Origin: Diploptera punctata
Lineage: Eukaryota > Arthropoda > Insecta > Blattodea > Blaberidae
Direction of reading: 5' to 3'
DNA: 64,000 nucleotides
Assembly (NCBI GenBank): GCA_030220185.1
Contig: JASPKZ010005710.1
Coordinates: 496,001-560,000, forward strand
Shown one piece after another: positions 11,333-22,555 of the stretch; position 1 is the stretch's first letter; each line of letters opens with the position of its first letter. The notes beneath the pieces are model-generated. The model was not told the DNA's origin. It did no database searches and was given only the letters and a program-made list of their open reading frames with translations. The position numbers and the translations under genes were made by a program.

Positions 11333-12050
11333 TGATTTTATTTAGATTAATAGAAATCTAAAAATAGACTCCCTGCTTTTTGCAGATGATTTGGTATTAA
11401 TATCTCCAACGGAAATAGATTTACAGTATTTTATACACATTTTTCTTCTCTTCTTCTTCTTCTTCTTCTTCTTCTTCTTCACGGATTAGGCTTATTTACT
11501 AGCTTGTTCCGGCTGCAAATTGCTGCTCTTTCCATCTTTTCTTTGGTCTTCCGAAACTTCTTCTTCCTCGTAGTGAATAGCTGTATGCTGCTTTTGGTAT
11601 TCTATTCTCAGTCATTCTTGCCAGTGTATACACATTTTTAATACAATAATTATATTTTTGCAACGAAATCAATACAAAGAAAACTAAAATGGTGGTCTTT
11701 GCGGGAAATACTCTGTACCTAGCAAAATTGCTTTGAACGATGAAATTTTAGTACGAGTAAACGAATTTAAATATTTCTGTTATAATTTAACATTTCAAGA
11801 TAAAGCTGATATAACAAAGAAAATCACAAATTTTACAAGAACAACGGGGATAACTAATAGAAGGCCTGTTATGAAACCATCTTTAGCAGAAAAGAACACA
11901 AGATTGCGACTTTATAAGTTTTTTGCAAGACCATAATTAAGATATGGTGGTGAAGCATGGACAAAACGAAGAAGAGATGAATGCAGAATAACAACAATGA
12001 GATGCTATTTATGTGCCTTACAGCAGCCTATACAAAGTGGGACCATAAAA
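11333..12050 (+). mobile_element. RTE-like group C, RT fragment with a nested insertion
   Basis: Plus-strand pieces encode KIDSLLFADDLVLISPTE (11360-11415), then after the interruption VNEFKYFCYNLTFQDKADIT and KNTRLRLYKFFARP. The gap 11445-11626 is a second element in reverse, bounded by a 13-bp duplication TATACACATTTTT (11432-11444, 11627-11639). Confidence 0.8.
11445..11626 (-). mobile_element. RTE-like group C 3' end, nested
   Basis: Short 5'-truncated insertion with a (TTC)n / GAA tail; reads CACGGATTAGGCTTATTTAC, then CTTTGGTCTTCCG, in reverse. It carries the 13-bp target-site duplication quoted for its host element. Confidence 0.82.
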
Positions 12051-12055
12051 ATACA

Positions 12056-12508
12056 AACTAATTACCTAAGTCACTGGTACTATCTCAACCATAGGTTCAA
12101 GGCCGCACGGACATAAGCTAACCACACATCCATATCCCGAGCTATTGTTTTCCAGTCATCTCCTGTATAATCTACTTAACTCAAATCACAGTTAGTATTA
12201 TTCTCCCACCTCTACTTGGACTACCAACTGGGCGTTTTACCTCATGTTTTCCTACAAGAAGCGTCCATGCACCTCTTTCATTTCCCATTCATGCCACATG
12301 TCCTGCCCATCGCAGTCTACAAGACTTAACTGTTTTTATTACATCTGGTTTTCTATAAAGACCACGTAGCTCACTGCTATGTAACTTCTCTATTCTCCTG
12401 TATGTTCGTCTCTCTATGAACAAAATTTTTCCTAAGGATTTTATTCTCAAATACTCGTAATCTTTTTTTTTACTCCCTTAAAGTGAGAGTCCACGTTTCG
12501 CTTCCATA
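12056..12508 (-). mobile_element. RTE-like group A, 3' end, decayed
   Basis: Reverse copy with CACTGGTACTATCTCAACC, GGCCGCACGGACATAAGC and AACTGGGCGTTTTACCTC; full of stops. Confidence 0.8.

Positions 12509-12543
<35 letters not shown>
12509..12543. repeat. (AT)n microsatellite
   Basis: Alternating TA run between the RTE fragment and the next SINE. Confidence 0.95.
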
Positions 12544-12548
<5 letters not shown>

Positions 12549-12551
12549 GTC

Positions 12552-12887
12552 CACCGCTGTGGTCTCGAGGTAGCGTGCTGCCTTGTCACGCAGCGGGCCC
12601 GAGTTTGATCCCCGCTTGGGACAGTTTTTCTGGGTGAGGTTTTTATCGGGGTTTTTCCTCACCTGCAAGACAAATGTCAGGAAAACTTTAAGGCCCAAAC
12701 GGTCCCTGAAATCATATGGCCATCATCATCATCATTATAATCATCATCATCACCATCACCGGTGTGGAAAGCGACGGGAAGCTACCACACCTACAATTTC
12801 CTAGTAAAGCTGCAAAGCAGAGCATGAAAATGCTATGATTGCAGTGAAAGACCTGTCCTCGGGCAGAATTACTATGGATGGATGGAT
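12552..12887 (+). mobile_element. SINE family D, full-length copy
   Basis: Starts CCACCGCTGTGGTCTCGAGG and ends GGCAGAATTACTATGGATGG, with a CATCATCAT-rich centre. Confidence 0.92.
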
Positions 12888-12999
12888 ATATTATAATTAA
12901 TTTTTTTGACATTGAGCAATGCAAGCTTAATATGACATGATAAGGAAAATAAATGCTGGGATTTGAACCCGTCCAAGCAATTATTTTTCTTATCTCATT

Positions 13000-13005
<6 letters not shown>

Positions 13006-13034
<29 letters not shown>

Positions 13035-13072
13035 TATTTATAATATATATATATATAATATCTATATATAAA
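13006..13072. repeat. AT-rich simple repeat
   Basis: TA runs broken by TAGATATTTATAA; partly self-complementary. Confidence 0.9.
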
Positions 13073-13223
13073 AGCGTTACTGCTATAAAGTAAATATTCT
13101 CTTTAAAAATTTGCTTAACTGTTATGTTAGTCGCGAGATGGCAGTTGGAATAAATTTCCGCTACCTCTTGTGTGAATTGAGAATACTACATGTATAAGAA
13201 AATTGTATGCTTGTATTGGAATT

Positions 13224-13296
13224 CTTGGGTAGCTCAGTTGGTTAGAGCGCTAAAGGTACAGACTTTTGAGACTCGAGTTCAAATCCCGACTCAAGC
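13224..13296 (+). pseudogene. tRNA-like core (SINE or tRNA pseudogene)
   Basis: CTTGGGT and ACTCAAG can pair as an acceptor stem. There is an intact A box TAGCTCAGTTGG and a B-box-like GAGTTCAAATCCC. The anticodon arm is not clean. Outside it, AAGAAAATTGTATGCTTG and CAAGCATTCTTTTTTCTT extend the pairing, as in the U elements at 51-63 kb. Confidence 0.6.
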
Positions 13297-13299
13297 ATT

Positions 13300-13890
13300 C
13301 TTTTTTCTTTTCATATCATATATATAGTTATTTACCGTGTCTACTAAATAAGATTGGTGAAAATCTATAAAAAAAATTACATTTTTTCATGAGAACAACC
13401 TCAATAGCTTTATTCTTTCCTAATTCACTAAAGAATGGACAGATATTCCTCCCCCCAAAATATTGTCGCTCTGGGAGATGGCTCATGCGTATATAGCCTA
13501 CTGCCTCACACGTGACCATTCAATTTCCTTTCTCTTAATTTCGCATAGGACGTTGTTACACTAAAGACGCGCACGCAGTTGGAATGAACTATGATTTAAA
13601 TTGCATCTTGCACGAATCGTGTCTTGGGTTAATAAATGTAACTTTATACTTTGCAAATTTCCTTCTTTGGCCTAATTCCAGCTTGACATGGGATGGTACA
13701 AGTCATTTCAAATCATTTTTAGGAATAAAGTAGGGTAGGCCGTTCGTGATTCCGCTCATATTAAACAATGATTTACAGCCTCATTTGAATATTAGAATTT
13801 TCAAAACGAATCATGAAGCGTAATTATTGTAGCCATCGTTTCAATCACGTGGCCTTATTCTTCTTGCTTTCATATTCATGCGTATTTTCA
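13300..13890. other. No supported gene
   Basis: Nothing recognised apart from the outer arm of the tRNA-like unit. Confidence 0.35.
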
Positions 13891-14631
13891 TAAGTAATGC
13901 CACGAGTGATTTCCAAATTATCGATAAATTCACGACTCACGAAGTGAGGAGTGAATTTATCTAGAGAATTTGGAAATCAAGAGCGGCATTTGTTAGGACT
14001 ATTTAACGAATAAAATTAAGCTGTTTACTCACAAATCATTATTTAACTATAGTTATTTTAAAATATTTATATATTTAATGTAAACGGCGATGTTTGAAAA
14101 CAAATGAGAAGCGATATGTACGCTTCATCTGCTTCTTTTGTTTATCACTGCAACCAGATCATACTATTTATTACCAAAGGAACGCAATATTGTAAGAATG
14201 CTCTCTAGTGGAGAAAAAATGAAACACATCAAACTGTATATTATTTCTGATGTCGTATGATGTAAATATGACAATTATATTTTTCTGGATTGTTACCTGG
14301 GAAAAAATACATTAAGAAAGTGCAAACAGTGGTTTCTTTTTTTGGTGGTATAATCAATTGCTACAAATGTTTTTATATTAAGTCCCGCATGCGGCATGTG
14401 TTGAAATTCATGGACTATATATACAATCTGGTAGCCGTATTTCTCACAGGCTCGGTCACTGCAAAATAATGGTCAGACCTGTTCAGAATATTAAAAAGGA
14501 GGAGCCTTCTTTAATATGGTAATTATAACACTGATAAATATTTCGTGAAACACGACCCTGATTGGTTGTAAAACAGAAATCATTGAAACGTGATTGGCCA
14601 TTGAGTCCCATTTGGGGCATGAGTTAAATAG
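13891..14631 (+). mobile_element. Repeat family J, copy 1
   Basis: Begins TAAGTAATGCCACGAGTGAT and ends GGGGCATGAGTTAAATAG. The first 100 bp form a hairpin (GCCACGAGTGATTTCCAAAT against ATTTGGAAATC...GGC). Preceded by TCA and followed by TCT. Non-coding. Other copies at 17259, 30095 and 60614. Confidence 0.88.
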
Positions 14632-14744
14632 TCTTTATAACTTAATGATCTATGTGCGTAAGGATTGTCATATATTGACTTCACTTACGAAGGAGAATAT
14701 ATTACTCCTTAATTTTATTATGATTTATAGATTTATTGATAAAA

Positions 14745-15290
14745 GATAATATAATAATTTTATTTATATACAGATATTCAGTGTTTACTAATATTTCCGT
14801 GTCCGAGGTTTTATTTTCCTTCGCCACTCGTCCCTATCCATCCATTCCATGCCCTCCAGTCTTCTTGTTCTCATTCCAGTTCTTATTTCTTGTATCCATG
14901 AGTTTCGAGGTCTTCCTTTCTTTCTTCTTTCAGGTGGACACCATTCCAATGTTTTTCTGGGTAACCTTTGTTCTTGCAGTCGTTGTACGTGCCCTTACCA
15001 ATTTAATTGCTTATATCTTAATTGTAATCTATTACTGAATATTCAATGTTCATTTTTTTCTCGTATGACTCTATTTCTTATGTTCTTCCAATTTGGACAT
15101 CTTGTTGTTCTCTTCAAGAAATCCATTTCGATCTACATAATTATTTTCTAAGTTTTTGTTGAATTTCCATATTTCAACTCCATATGTGACTGTACTTCTC
15201 ACTATTGAATTATGTAGCCTATTTGTAATTTATTTTTCCTGATTGTATGTCTGTGTTCCAAAGGACACCATTTAATATTGCTGTTACTTA
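14745..15290 (-). mobile_element. RTE-like non-LTR group B, 3' end
   Basis: Reverse copy related to 8705-8990 and 48462-48960: GGAATGGTGTCCACCTGAAA (reverse complement), CTCATTCCAGTTCTTATTTC. Decayed, no long frame on the minus strand. Confidence 0.7.
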
Positions 15291-15362
15291 TTTTAGGAAT
15301 TCACACTTTGAGGTATATTCATTTAGATAGAATTTAATCACTCACCTCAAATTTTTCACCCA
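15283..15362. mobile_element. Terminal segment of a Penelope-like hairpin element
   Basis: TTTTAGGAATTCACACTTTG, then AGGTATATTCATTTAGATAG and TCACTCACCTCAAA. It matches the outer end of the element at 61985-62035 (its reverse complement) and at 39553-39615. No matching second arm is found nearby. Confidence 0.55.
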
Positions 15363-15401
15363 ATTGCTGTCACTACTTAATAATAATAATAATAATAATA
15401 A

Positions 15402-16322
15402 TTACTTACTTACTTACTTACTCACTGGCACTATCGAACCCGTAGGTTCATGGCCGCGCGGACATAAGTTCTCCATACATCCCTATCCTGAGCTAATGCT
15501 TTCCAATCATTCCCTGTATAATCTACTTCCCTCAAATCATAGTTAATGTTGTTCTCCCACCTCATTCTTGGTCTACCAACTGGGCGTTTTCCTTCTGGCT
15601 TTCCTACAAGAAGTTTCCATGTACGTTTTCATTCCCCACACGCGCAACATGTCCTGCCCATCGCAGTCTACGAGACTTAACTGTTCTTATTATATCTGGC
15701 TTCCTATAAAGACCGTGTAGTTCATTGTTATGTAGTCTTCTCCATTCATCTGTCTGTTCATCTCTCTTTGGTCCAAAAATTTTCCTAAGAACTTTATTCT
15801 CAAATACTTGTAATCTCCTTTCCTCCCTTAAAGTAAGAGTCCATGTTTCGCACCCATATAATATAACTGGTAGAATAATAGTTTTATATATTTTCAGCTT
15901 AACGTTTTTTGAAAGGAGTTGGGACATCAAAAGTCTCTGCAATGCATAATAGCATGCATTTCCAGAATTGAGCCTATGTTTAATTTCTTTGTGCATCTCA
16001 TTCCTATTTGTGATTATTGTTCCTAGGTATTTGAATTCAGCCACTTGCTCAAAATTTCCCTCATTTGTCATTAGCTGTCCATTTCCATTGTATAATGAAT
16101 TCCTACATGTGACCATATATTTAGTTTTATTGCTATTTACTTCCAGTCCTAATTTCTTAGTGTTACTCAATAGTGTGTGCGTGTTGTCCTTTAGTATCTC
16201 CTCGCTATCGGCCAATAATACTACATCATCAGCATAAACTAACAGCTTATTAATACCATTGAGTTGTAAGCCTTCCTCATTCTCTAAAGATTTAATTGCA
16301 TGCTCTAGTATAAAATTAAATC
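15402..16322 (-). mobile_element. RTE-like non-LTR group A, long 3' fragment
   Basis: Minus-strand frame of 203 codons at 15604-16215 with TKYMVTCRNSLYNGNGQLMT, EFKYLGTIITNRNEMHKEI, ILPVILYGCETWTLTLREE, FENKVLRKIFGPKRDEQ and RRLRWAGHVARV. Upstream in frame is LVYADD. The 3' end is at an ACTTACTTACTT tail (15402-15421). The frame ends prematurely at the 3' side relative to the copy at 53758. Confidence 0.9.

Positions 16323-16324
<2 letters not shown>

Positions 16325-16377
<53 letters not shown>
16325..16377. repeat. (AAT)n microsatellite
   Basis: Uninterrupted AAT repeat of about 53 bp at the 5' end of the RTE fragment. Confidence 0.95.
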
Positions 16378-16378
<1 letters not shown>

Positions 16379-16424
16379 CTTTATTTATTCTGGCAGAGTT
16401 AAGGCCGGCCATAAGGCCTTCTCT

Positions 16425-16740
16425 TTCACTCAATGTTTCGCATCCAAATAATAGAAGTGAGAGAATAAGATTTTTATATATCTTCAGTTTAACATTTTTT
16501 AAAGGAGTTGGGAGACATAAGTCCCTGTCATGCATAATAAAATGCATTTCCAGAATTGAACCTATGTTTAATTTTATTTGCTCATCTCATTCTTATTTGT
16601 AATTATTGTTTTTAGGTATTTGAATTCAACTACTTTTTAAATCCATTGCGGTCTACGAGACTTCATTGTTCTTATTATTTCTGTTTTTTCATAACAATCA
16701 CGTAGCTCACTGTTACGTAAGTCTTCTGTACTAGCCTGTC
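16425..16740 (-). mobile_element. RTE-like group A fragment
   Basis: Second decayed reverse fragment: CACTCAATGTTTCGCATCC, AGTTTAACATTTTTTAAAGG, GGTATTTGAATTCAACTAC, ending in sequence like CTACGAGACTTCATTGTTC. Confidence 0.7.
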
Positions 16741-17204
16741 TCTTCATGGAGTGCACAAATGATAGCCTTTATGGTCTACTGCAAATGGAAATTTTAATTG
16801 TTGGACTTGAGCTTTTACAGTATTAGAAAAGCGTGTTGTTTCTTTGTTCTGTCTCAACTGCCACGTTTTCATGCAGTACGTTTTATTTTCGCAATTCACT
16901 TTATTAGCAAGTAAATTAAATTGCTACTGTAGGGAATTCGCGGAATTTCTGTAGGTGTTCTACTGTATCGCTCACGTGTTTAAGAAAACGTGTGGGTTCA
17001 ATACACGCGAATTATATCGAACTTTTTCTCTTTAAGTTTCGCCTTTTACTTTACATTATAGATAAAATGCGACAGTTTAAAATGAAATCGTATTTATCAT
17101 TAACGGGTTTCTGATAACATTTAATAGAAAGTAGGCTACTTGTATATATTTTTATTTATTTAGTTTTAGCATATTTAATATTAAATATCGAATATACATA
17201 TATA
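16741..17204. other. No supported gene
   Basis: Nothing recognised. Confidence 0.35.
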
Positions 17205-18370
17205 CCCCATACAAAGTAAAATCTGTCTCCAGAATAAAATTTTAGAGAGATCTAATCATAAGTAGTGCCACGAGTGATTTCCAATTTATCTAGAGAATTT
17301 GGAAATCAAGAGTGGCATTTGTTAGGACTATTTAACGAATAAAATTAAGCTGTTTACTCACAAATCATTGTTTGACTATAGTTATTTAAAAATATGGTTG
17401 TATTTAATGTAAACGGCGATGTTTGAAAACAAATCATAAATGTGAGGTTATGTTCATTCACAGCTGCTTGATCATATTATTTATTGTCAAATAAGATCGC
17501 AATATTGTAAGAGTGCACCCAAGTGGAGAAATAATGAAACACATCAAACTATATATCATAATCAACATTACGGGTTATTCATTTATTTTTTTTAGTAAAC
17601 AAATCAGTAAAATCAAGGAATCTTTTCATTATTTGCTATATTCAATGTATTTGTTGGAGAAAAATAATGCTTTGACCTGTTCAGAACATTAAAAAGGAGG
17701 AGCTTTCTTTATCGCAAAAGCAGGAGCTGATAAAGAGAAATCGATAAAGAGCGAGGTGAAACACGACTGTCATTGGTTGTAAAACAAAATTCATTGAAAC
17801 CTGATTGGTCATTGACTAGCATTTGTGGCATGCGTTAAATAGTCAATTTAAATATCTTGGATATTATCTATCTGGGATGAAAAGGACATCCCTGAAAAAA
17901 TTACTAGTTATATTAAAAGTTTGGGAATTATTAATCAAGTTATGAAACCATCCCTTGTACAAAAAAAACACGAGGTTACGTTTATATAACACTTTGGTTA
18001 GACCAGTAGCGACATACGGTAATGAAGCATGGACACTAAAAAGACAACATGAAAGCAGAATAACAGCTTGTGAAATGAGATTCATGCGCAGAACAGCGGG
18101 TTACACCAGATGGGATCGGAAAAGGAACACTGATATCTTAAAAGAATTGAAGACTACGCCAATTTTGGAATATATTAAACAGTACCAACTAAATTGGAAA
18201 CATCATCTTGAAATAATGAGTTCAATTCGGTTCCCTAAAGCTGTTTATAATTATATACCAAGAGGACGAAGATATCTGGGCCGTCCTATGAAACGCTGGA
18301 GGGAAAATTTTCTATAGGATCGTAACAGGCCTTGGCCTAATAATTGGAAGGAAGAAGAAGAATATATCTA
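17205..18370 (+). mobile_element. RTE-like group C, split by repeat J
   Basis: The element starts at about 17205 (CAAAGTAAAATCTGTCTCCA), is interrupted at 17259-17842 by repeat J, and resumes in register at 17843. The second part has a 120-codon frame: KKNTRLRLYNTLVRPVATYG, RITACEMRFMRRTAGYTRWD and YIPRGRRYLGRPMKRWREN, ending in a GAAGAAGAAG tail. The uninterrupted sister copy at 57579-58407 fixes the insertion point. Confidence 0.88.
17259..17842 (+). mobile_element. Repeat family J, copy 2
   Basis: Inserted into an RTE copy. Comparison with the empty site at 57889-57897 (GTAATCAATT) shows TCA on both sides. Ends TAAGTAGTGCCACGAG and GGCATGCGTTAAATAG. Confidence 0.9.
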
Positions 18371-18503
18371 ATATTAGCTTTTACTTGCTAGAAATGTAAT
18401 GTGTTGATTTCCATTTTAAAGTGCTCTTATTTAAGAGACCGCTAGATGGCGTTAGTGGAACAAAAGTTCACTGCTACCTGATGCACGGAAATCGTATTAA
18501 TAT

Positions 18504-18620
18504 AAGAGAAAAGTCTGTGCTTAAATCGTGATGCCTAATAGCTTAAATCGTTAAAGCACTGATGTACAGAACTAGAGATATTGGGTTCAAATCCCGATGC
18601 AGGCATATATTTTTCTCTTC
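18504..18620 (+). pseudogene. Degenerate tRNA-like unit with AAGAGAAAA / TTTTCTCTT arms
   Basis: B-box-like TGGGTTCAAATCCC at 18582-18595 and a weak A box (TAATAGCTTAAATCG). AAGAGAAAA at 18504 pairs with TTTTCTCTT ending about 18619, and CAAATTTAATT follows, as in U1. Confidence 0.55.
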
Positions 18621-19142
18621 AAATTTAATTTGTCATTGATTTTAGCAGTTTCACAATATTGTCCTTCGTCCAATTAATTTACTGTCCTCCGCATCTGTCA
18701 TTCCAGTCTCCAGCGTGCAGTCCTTTTTCCTCCATGCTGCTCAAAACACTATTAATTCACGTTATTTCTTGCCGTCCTTTTCTTCTTCTTCTATCAAGAG
18801 GCACCCACGCTAAAGCCTGTCCCAAGCCAGGTTGGAATAGGTTGAAGGGGGCGAGTAACAAATTCGTTAAAAAAACAGGATTCAGTACGCCCAGCTGATA
18901 GTACCCTGTGAGAGCCCCTGCCCAGGGTTACTGTCTTGCAGTTAGGCGTTGGTTCGTCAAGGGCGAAATCAGAAACTTGATTAAAATTATCTCCTGGTCC
19001 TCCAGGTTGTCTGTTGACGCATCAAGCTAATTGAAAATAAAAACAATTTTACTGTATTTATAGTTTTAATTGGACGGATCCGCTTTCCAGATTGATTGAA
19101 CTCTTTTAGCGGAAATTATTACTAAAGTAAAAGGTAAAAGGT

Positions 19143-19376
19143 AAAGTTATCCCACTATAGGCCTCAGGAGGCCCTTGGGATAGTAGGAGGTTAAGGCTTC
19201 CACTTTTCCTAGACAATCGGCACTTGAAGTTAGCCGGGATGTGAGCCTTCCGTGACGGCCGCTTTTACCCCATAACAAGCGTCTTGTACTCATTTTAGTT
19301 AGAGGCCGAGCCGACCCCAGGGCCATAGTGCCGCCACAAGGCTTGGGTCATTTTAAATATCCTGACCCCAGAGTAC
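19143..19376 (-). mobile_element. SINE family E, 5'-truncated
   Basis: Reverse copy of body and 3' end (CCCACTATAGGCCTCAGG, GACGGCCGC, AGGGCCATAGTGCCGCC) that stops at CCTGACCCCA, without the tRNA-like head. Confidence 0.85.
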
Positions 19377-19400
19377 ATTGTTTTATTTTGTATATTATGT

Positions 19401-19580
19401 CCACCGCTGTGGTCTCGAGGTAGCGTACTGCCTTGTCTCGCAGCGGACCCGGATTCGATCCCCGGTCGAGACGTTTCCTGCGTGAGGTTTTTATCGGGGT
19501 TTTTCCTCACCTGTAAGACATGTCGAGAAACTTAGGCCCAAACGGTCCCCGAACATCAAATGGCCATCGCAATCATCATC
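19401..19580 (+). mobile_element. SINE family D, 3'-truncated
   Basis: tRNA-like head and first half of the body (CCACCGCTGTGGTCTCGAGG ... GGCCCAAACGGTCCCCGAA), ending near CATCATCCTTCAT. Confidence 0.88.
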
Positions 19581-19806
19581 CTTCATATTCATCTTAGATC
19601 AATCTTAGGATTAGGGACTCTCCTGGCGCACCACCACCATCATCATCATCCATCATATCATCGGAGCAATGTAACGCAGCCTTCCAGGCGCTCCAACTTC
19701 AGAAGTGGGTTACAATTACGCCAATGATAGGAGAGAACACCAGAAATGTCCAAAAAAAGAACAAACTGTGGCATTTAAAACAATTGTATATTATTATTAT
19801 TACTAT

Positions 19807-20208
19807 CGGCCGCGGTGTACTAGTGGTTATGCTCCTTGCCTCTGGTCCCGAGGGTCGTGGGTTCAAACCCGGCCGGGGTCGATGGATATTTTTAGGATGG
19901 AAAAATCCAAGGAGCAAGTCTTCCGGGAGGGACTTTAAGTCGTGGGTCCCGAGTATGAAGATTTTCAGGCTCGTAAAAGATCCTTAAGCCTGAATGAAAA
20001 GGCCTCTAAGCAAAATTTACCGAATTTTCCCGTCCTAGTACTACCTTGGTTTCCAAGATGTCAGTATGAGGCGGAACGCTTGACCACGGACCACTCAAAT
20101 GACATCTATACGAAAACAAGTGTAACTAAAATTAGTATGGTTCAAATTCTTCCCTGTAGGGGAGAGCGCATAAATCTCTGTTAAGGGAAACGTGGGCTTA
20201 CAAGATTA
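19807..20208 (+). mobile_element. SINE family F, full-length copy
   Basis: tRNA-like head with CGGTGTACTAGTGGTTATGC and GGGTTCAAACCCGGCC (B box), body TTAGGATGGAAAAATCCAAG, and 3' end GTTAAGGGAAACGTGGGC. Preceded by a TAT/ATT run. Confidence 0.88.
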
Positions 20209-20299
20209 TTATTTTTTTTTAATGCGGATGAGCCCATGTAGGACTACGCAAAGTACTTAGAGACGTTTCCTTTGAGCCCAAATTTATTTCATTCTTTTG

Positions 20300-20531
20300 C
20301 TATGAACTTGTTTTCTATCATCTGTCCAAGTTCCAGTTTTTTTCTTCGGTTTGTCCTCTTGGTCAACTTGCCACTTATTCACCTTAATTCTAAATATATC
20401 TCTGTTTGGGATATCTTCTTTGGTAATTCCTGGCAATTTTAATTTTTGACTTCATCAATCCATTTCATAGTATCCACTAGAGCTTTACTTCTGTTTTCGT
20501 AGAATTCCATTATCTGTTTTGTAAGCCTAAG

Positions 20532-20532
<1 letters not shown>
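20300..20532 (-). mobile_element. Probable RTE-like fragment
   Basis: Reverse sequence with TTCTTCGGTTTGTCCTC and TCCATTTCATAG resembling group B/C 3' regions, ending at an (ATT)n run. Weakly supported. Confidence 0.4.
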
Positions 20533-20579
<47 letters not shown>

Positions 20580-20580
20580 T
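20533..20580. repeat. (ATT)n microsatellite
   Basis: Uninterrupted ATT repeat. Confidence 0.95.
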
Positions 20581-20906
20581 TAACTAAACTGATATTAGTC
20601 CACATTAAACTAACTACTGGCGATGAATGAAAGCTGTACAGAATATTTTAACGTCCTTTTAACTGCTAACTACTTTGATTTAAGAGACGTCTGAAGCTAT
20701 CATTCGCCATGGCGTTGTCGGAGGTGTCCCTTCAGTCGACCCGGATTCGTTTCCCGGCGGGGTAAAATATTTAAATTGAAGCCATGTTAAGTGGATAAAG
20801 ACCAATATATTACTTTTGAGAAAATCAAGAAAAACTATTTTAATCATTTAATTTACAATTTAGTAAACTGTATGAAGCATTTTAGTACCATTCTCACTTC
20901 AATAGT

Positions 20907-21242
20907 CCCGCGCCGTAGCCGAGTGGTTAAGGCAGGAAGCCTTAGCGTAGAGCTGCGGGACTTGCGCTGGTTAGTCTCCATGCCGGAAGAAGTTTTCTCA
21001 TGGTATTTCGGCCAGTATGGGACCGGTGCCCTCCCAGCATCGTGAGGCATTTGGGTAGCTACAATAAGTAGCTGCTCCAGATTGAGAAATCCAGCTATAA
21101 CGGCTGGGGGGCTCGACATGCTGACCACATGTAACCCATACACTGGCTGATGATCATCTACCTCTGTGATTGACACATGTAGATGTGAGGCCAGCAGCCG
21201 GCTGGTGGGCTTAAGGGTCTTCTAGGCCTGTCGCGCCAGGAG
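20907..21242 (+). mobile_element. SINE family G, full-length copy
   Basis: tRNA-like head CCGCGCCGTAGCCGAGTGG, TTAAGGCA, then a poor B box; body TCATGGTATTTCGGCCAGTA, TTTGGGTAGCTACAATAAG, CATGCTGACCACATG, and 3' end CTAGGCCTGTCGCGCCA. The copy at 47101-47876 has the same boundaries. Confidence 0.88.
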
Positions 21243-22555
21243 TTTTTTCTCACAACAATAGATGGATCATGCATTCTAATTGTATTTTGTGCTCGTAATT
21301 GAATTTTATAAAAAGTGGTTTATATCCATTTATCGTTCTCATGTCTTCAGTTGCTTCCGTTGGTCTAGACATGTTTCCTGCTTTCTTTATAACAAAGAAA
21401 AAAGAAACGATAAAAAAGAAAAACAAAAAGATAAACAGTAAAAATTGAGGAAAACGAGAAAAGAAAATAGTTCTTTTAAAAAAGTCCAGTGCGTCCTACG
21501 GTTACCGCCTGCAGTCGTGTGAGTGATTTCATGCAGTGCAAGCGCGTTATAAAGGTTGCCTATATACAGGGATTCCTGGTGCGATGTGTAGATACAATGA
21601 CGGCAGTAGGCTTATGTATTACTGAAAGCCGATTTCTGTATTTACGCGAATACAAGCAAATAACAATCTAAGTCAGTTTTATAATATTTTGAGATAATGC
21701 CTTTTTAATATTCAAGACCTTATCGTACATTTTATTATACCTTTTTTTTTCCCCCTATATTTAATAGGTAAATTATTTCCCTACAACAATGGCAATTCAA
21801 AATCAGGAAAAAAAAATTGCAAGGCTTCCAAAGGCAACAATGCACATGACTGTATGATTGTTGAATAGAGTAACTAAATGAAAGTAGTGTTTTGAACTTT
21901 TCTTGTATAAAATTAAAGTTCACTGCGTTCAGAATAACAACAAAATTTATAACTAAAACAAGAATCTTCAGTAAGAGCTTCATTTTTGTCGCAATGAAGT
22001 TTCAATCATCTTCAATATCCTCTTGTGTGGTAAGAGATTCGTAAAATGCTCTGGCACCTGACTGTTGACAGAACTGGCTTAGAACCTGCAGATCGTTGTG
22101 TTTCAATCTGGATATTGGTGGTGAGCTGGCATGGGCTTGCTGTGGTCCCATTTCTTGTTCCATGAAGGTGTCAAATGATGTAAGATTCCCAGGCTCCATT
22201 ATAGGAAGTTCTTACATTGATTGTACGGACAGTACAATGAGAATTTCAGTAATTGACGTGTGGCAATAGGGCAGTTTCGTTTATAATGTGGGGCTAAAAT
22301 TGATTCCCATTTGGAGAACATATGAAGCTCAGCTTCTACCACAGCTAAAGGACTTAATAAAATGAAAAAAAAATGTAGAGCTTTGTTTTTGAATGACATT
22401 ACTAAAAGTTGAATTGGATTGTTCTTTCATGGGAGCAACTGACTTAGATTGTTCTTTCATTGGAAACCAGACTTTCAAAGCCATTTTTCATTGACTTGCA
22501 ATGTTATTTGCAAGTTTTTATGTTGTGCATATTGTAGAACATAGCATAATCTAAG
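21243..22555. other. No supported gene
   Basis: Minus-strand frames of 65-82 codons (21735-21983, 22002-22199, 22199-22399) abut each other but show no recognisable domain or consistent splice signals. I cannot tell whether they are an unknown gene or chance. Confidence 0.35.

Noticed and set aside
13224..13296. Functional tRNA gene
   Set aside because: A and B boxes are good but the anticodon arm does not fold cleanly, and the unit has the outer stem seen in mobile U elements.
13891..14631. Helitron identity for repeat J
   Set aside because: Starts near TC and ends AAATAG before T, but there is no CTRR end and the hairpin is at the wrong end; TCA flanks both sides in copies 2 and 4.
16305..16547. 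Leu-rich or Tyr-rich frames across (AAT)n runs
   Set aside because: Translation of microsatellites.
22002..22399. Minus-strand host gene from three abutting 65-82 codon frames
   Set aside because: No recognisable domain, no convincing splice signals, compositionally like surrounding DNA.
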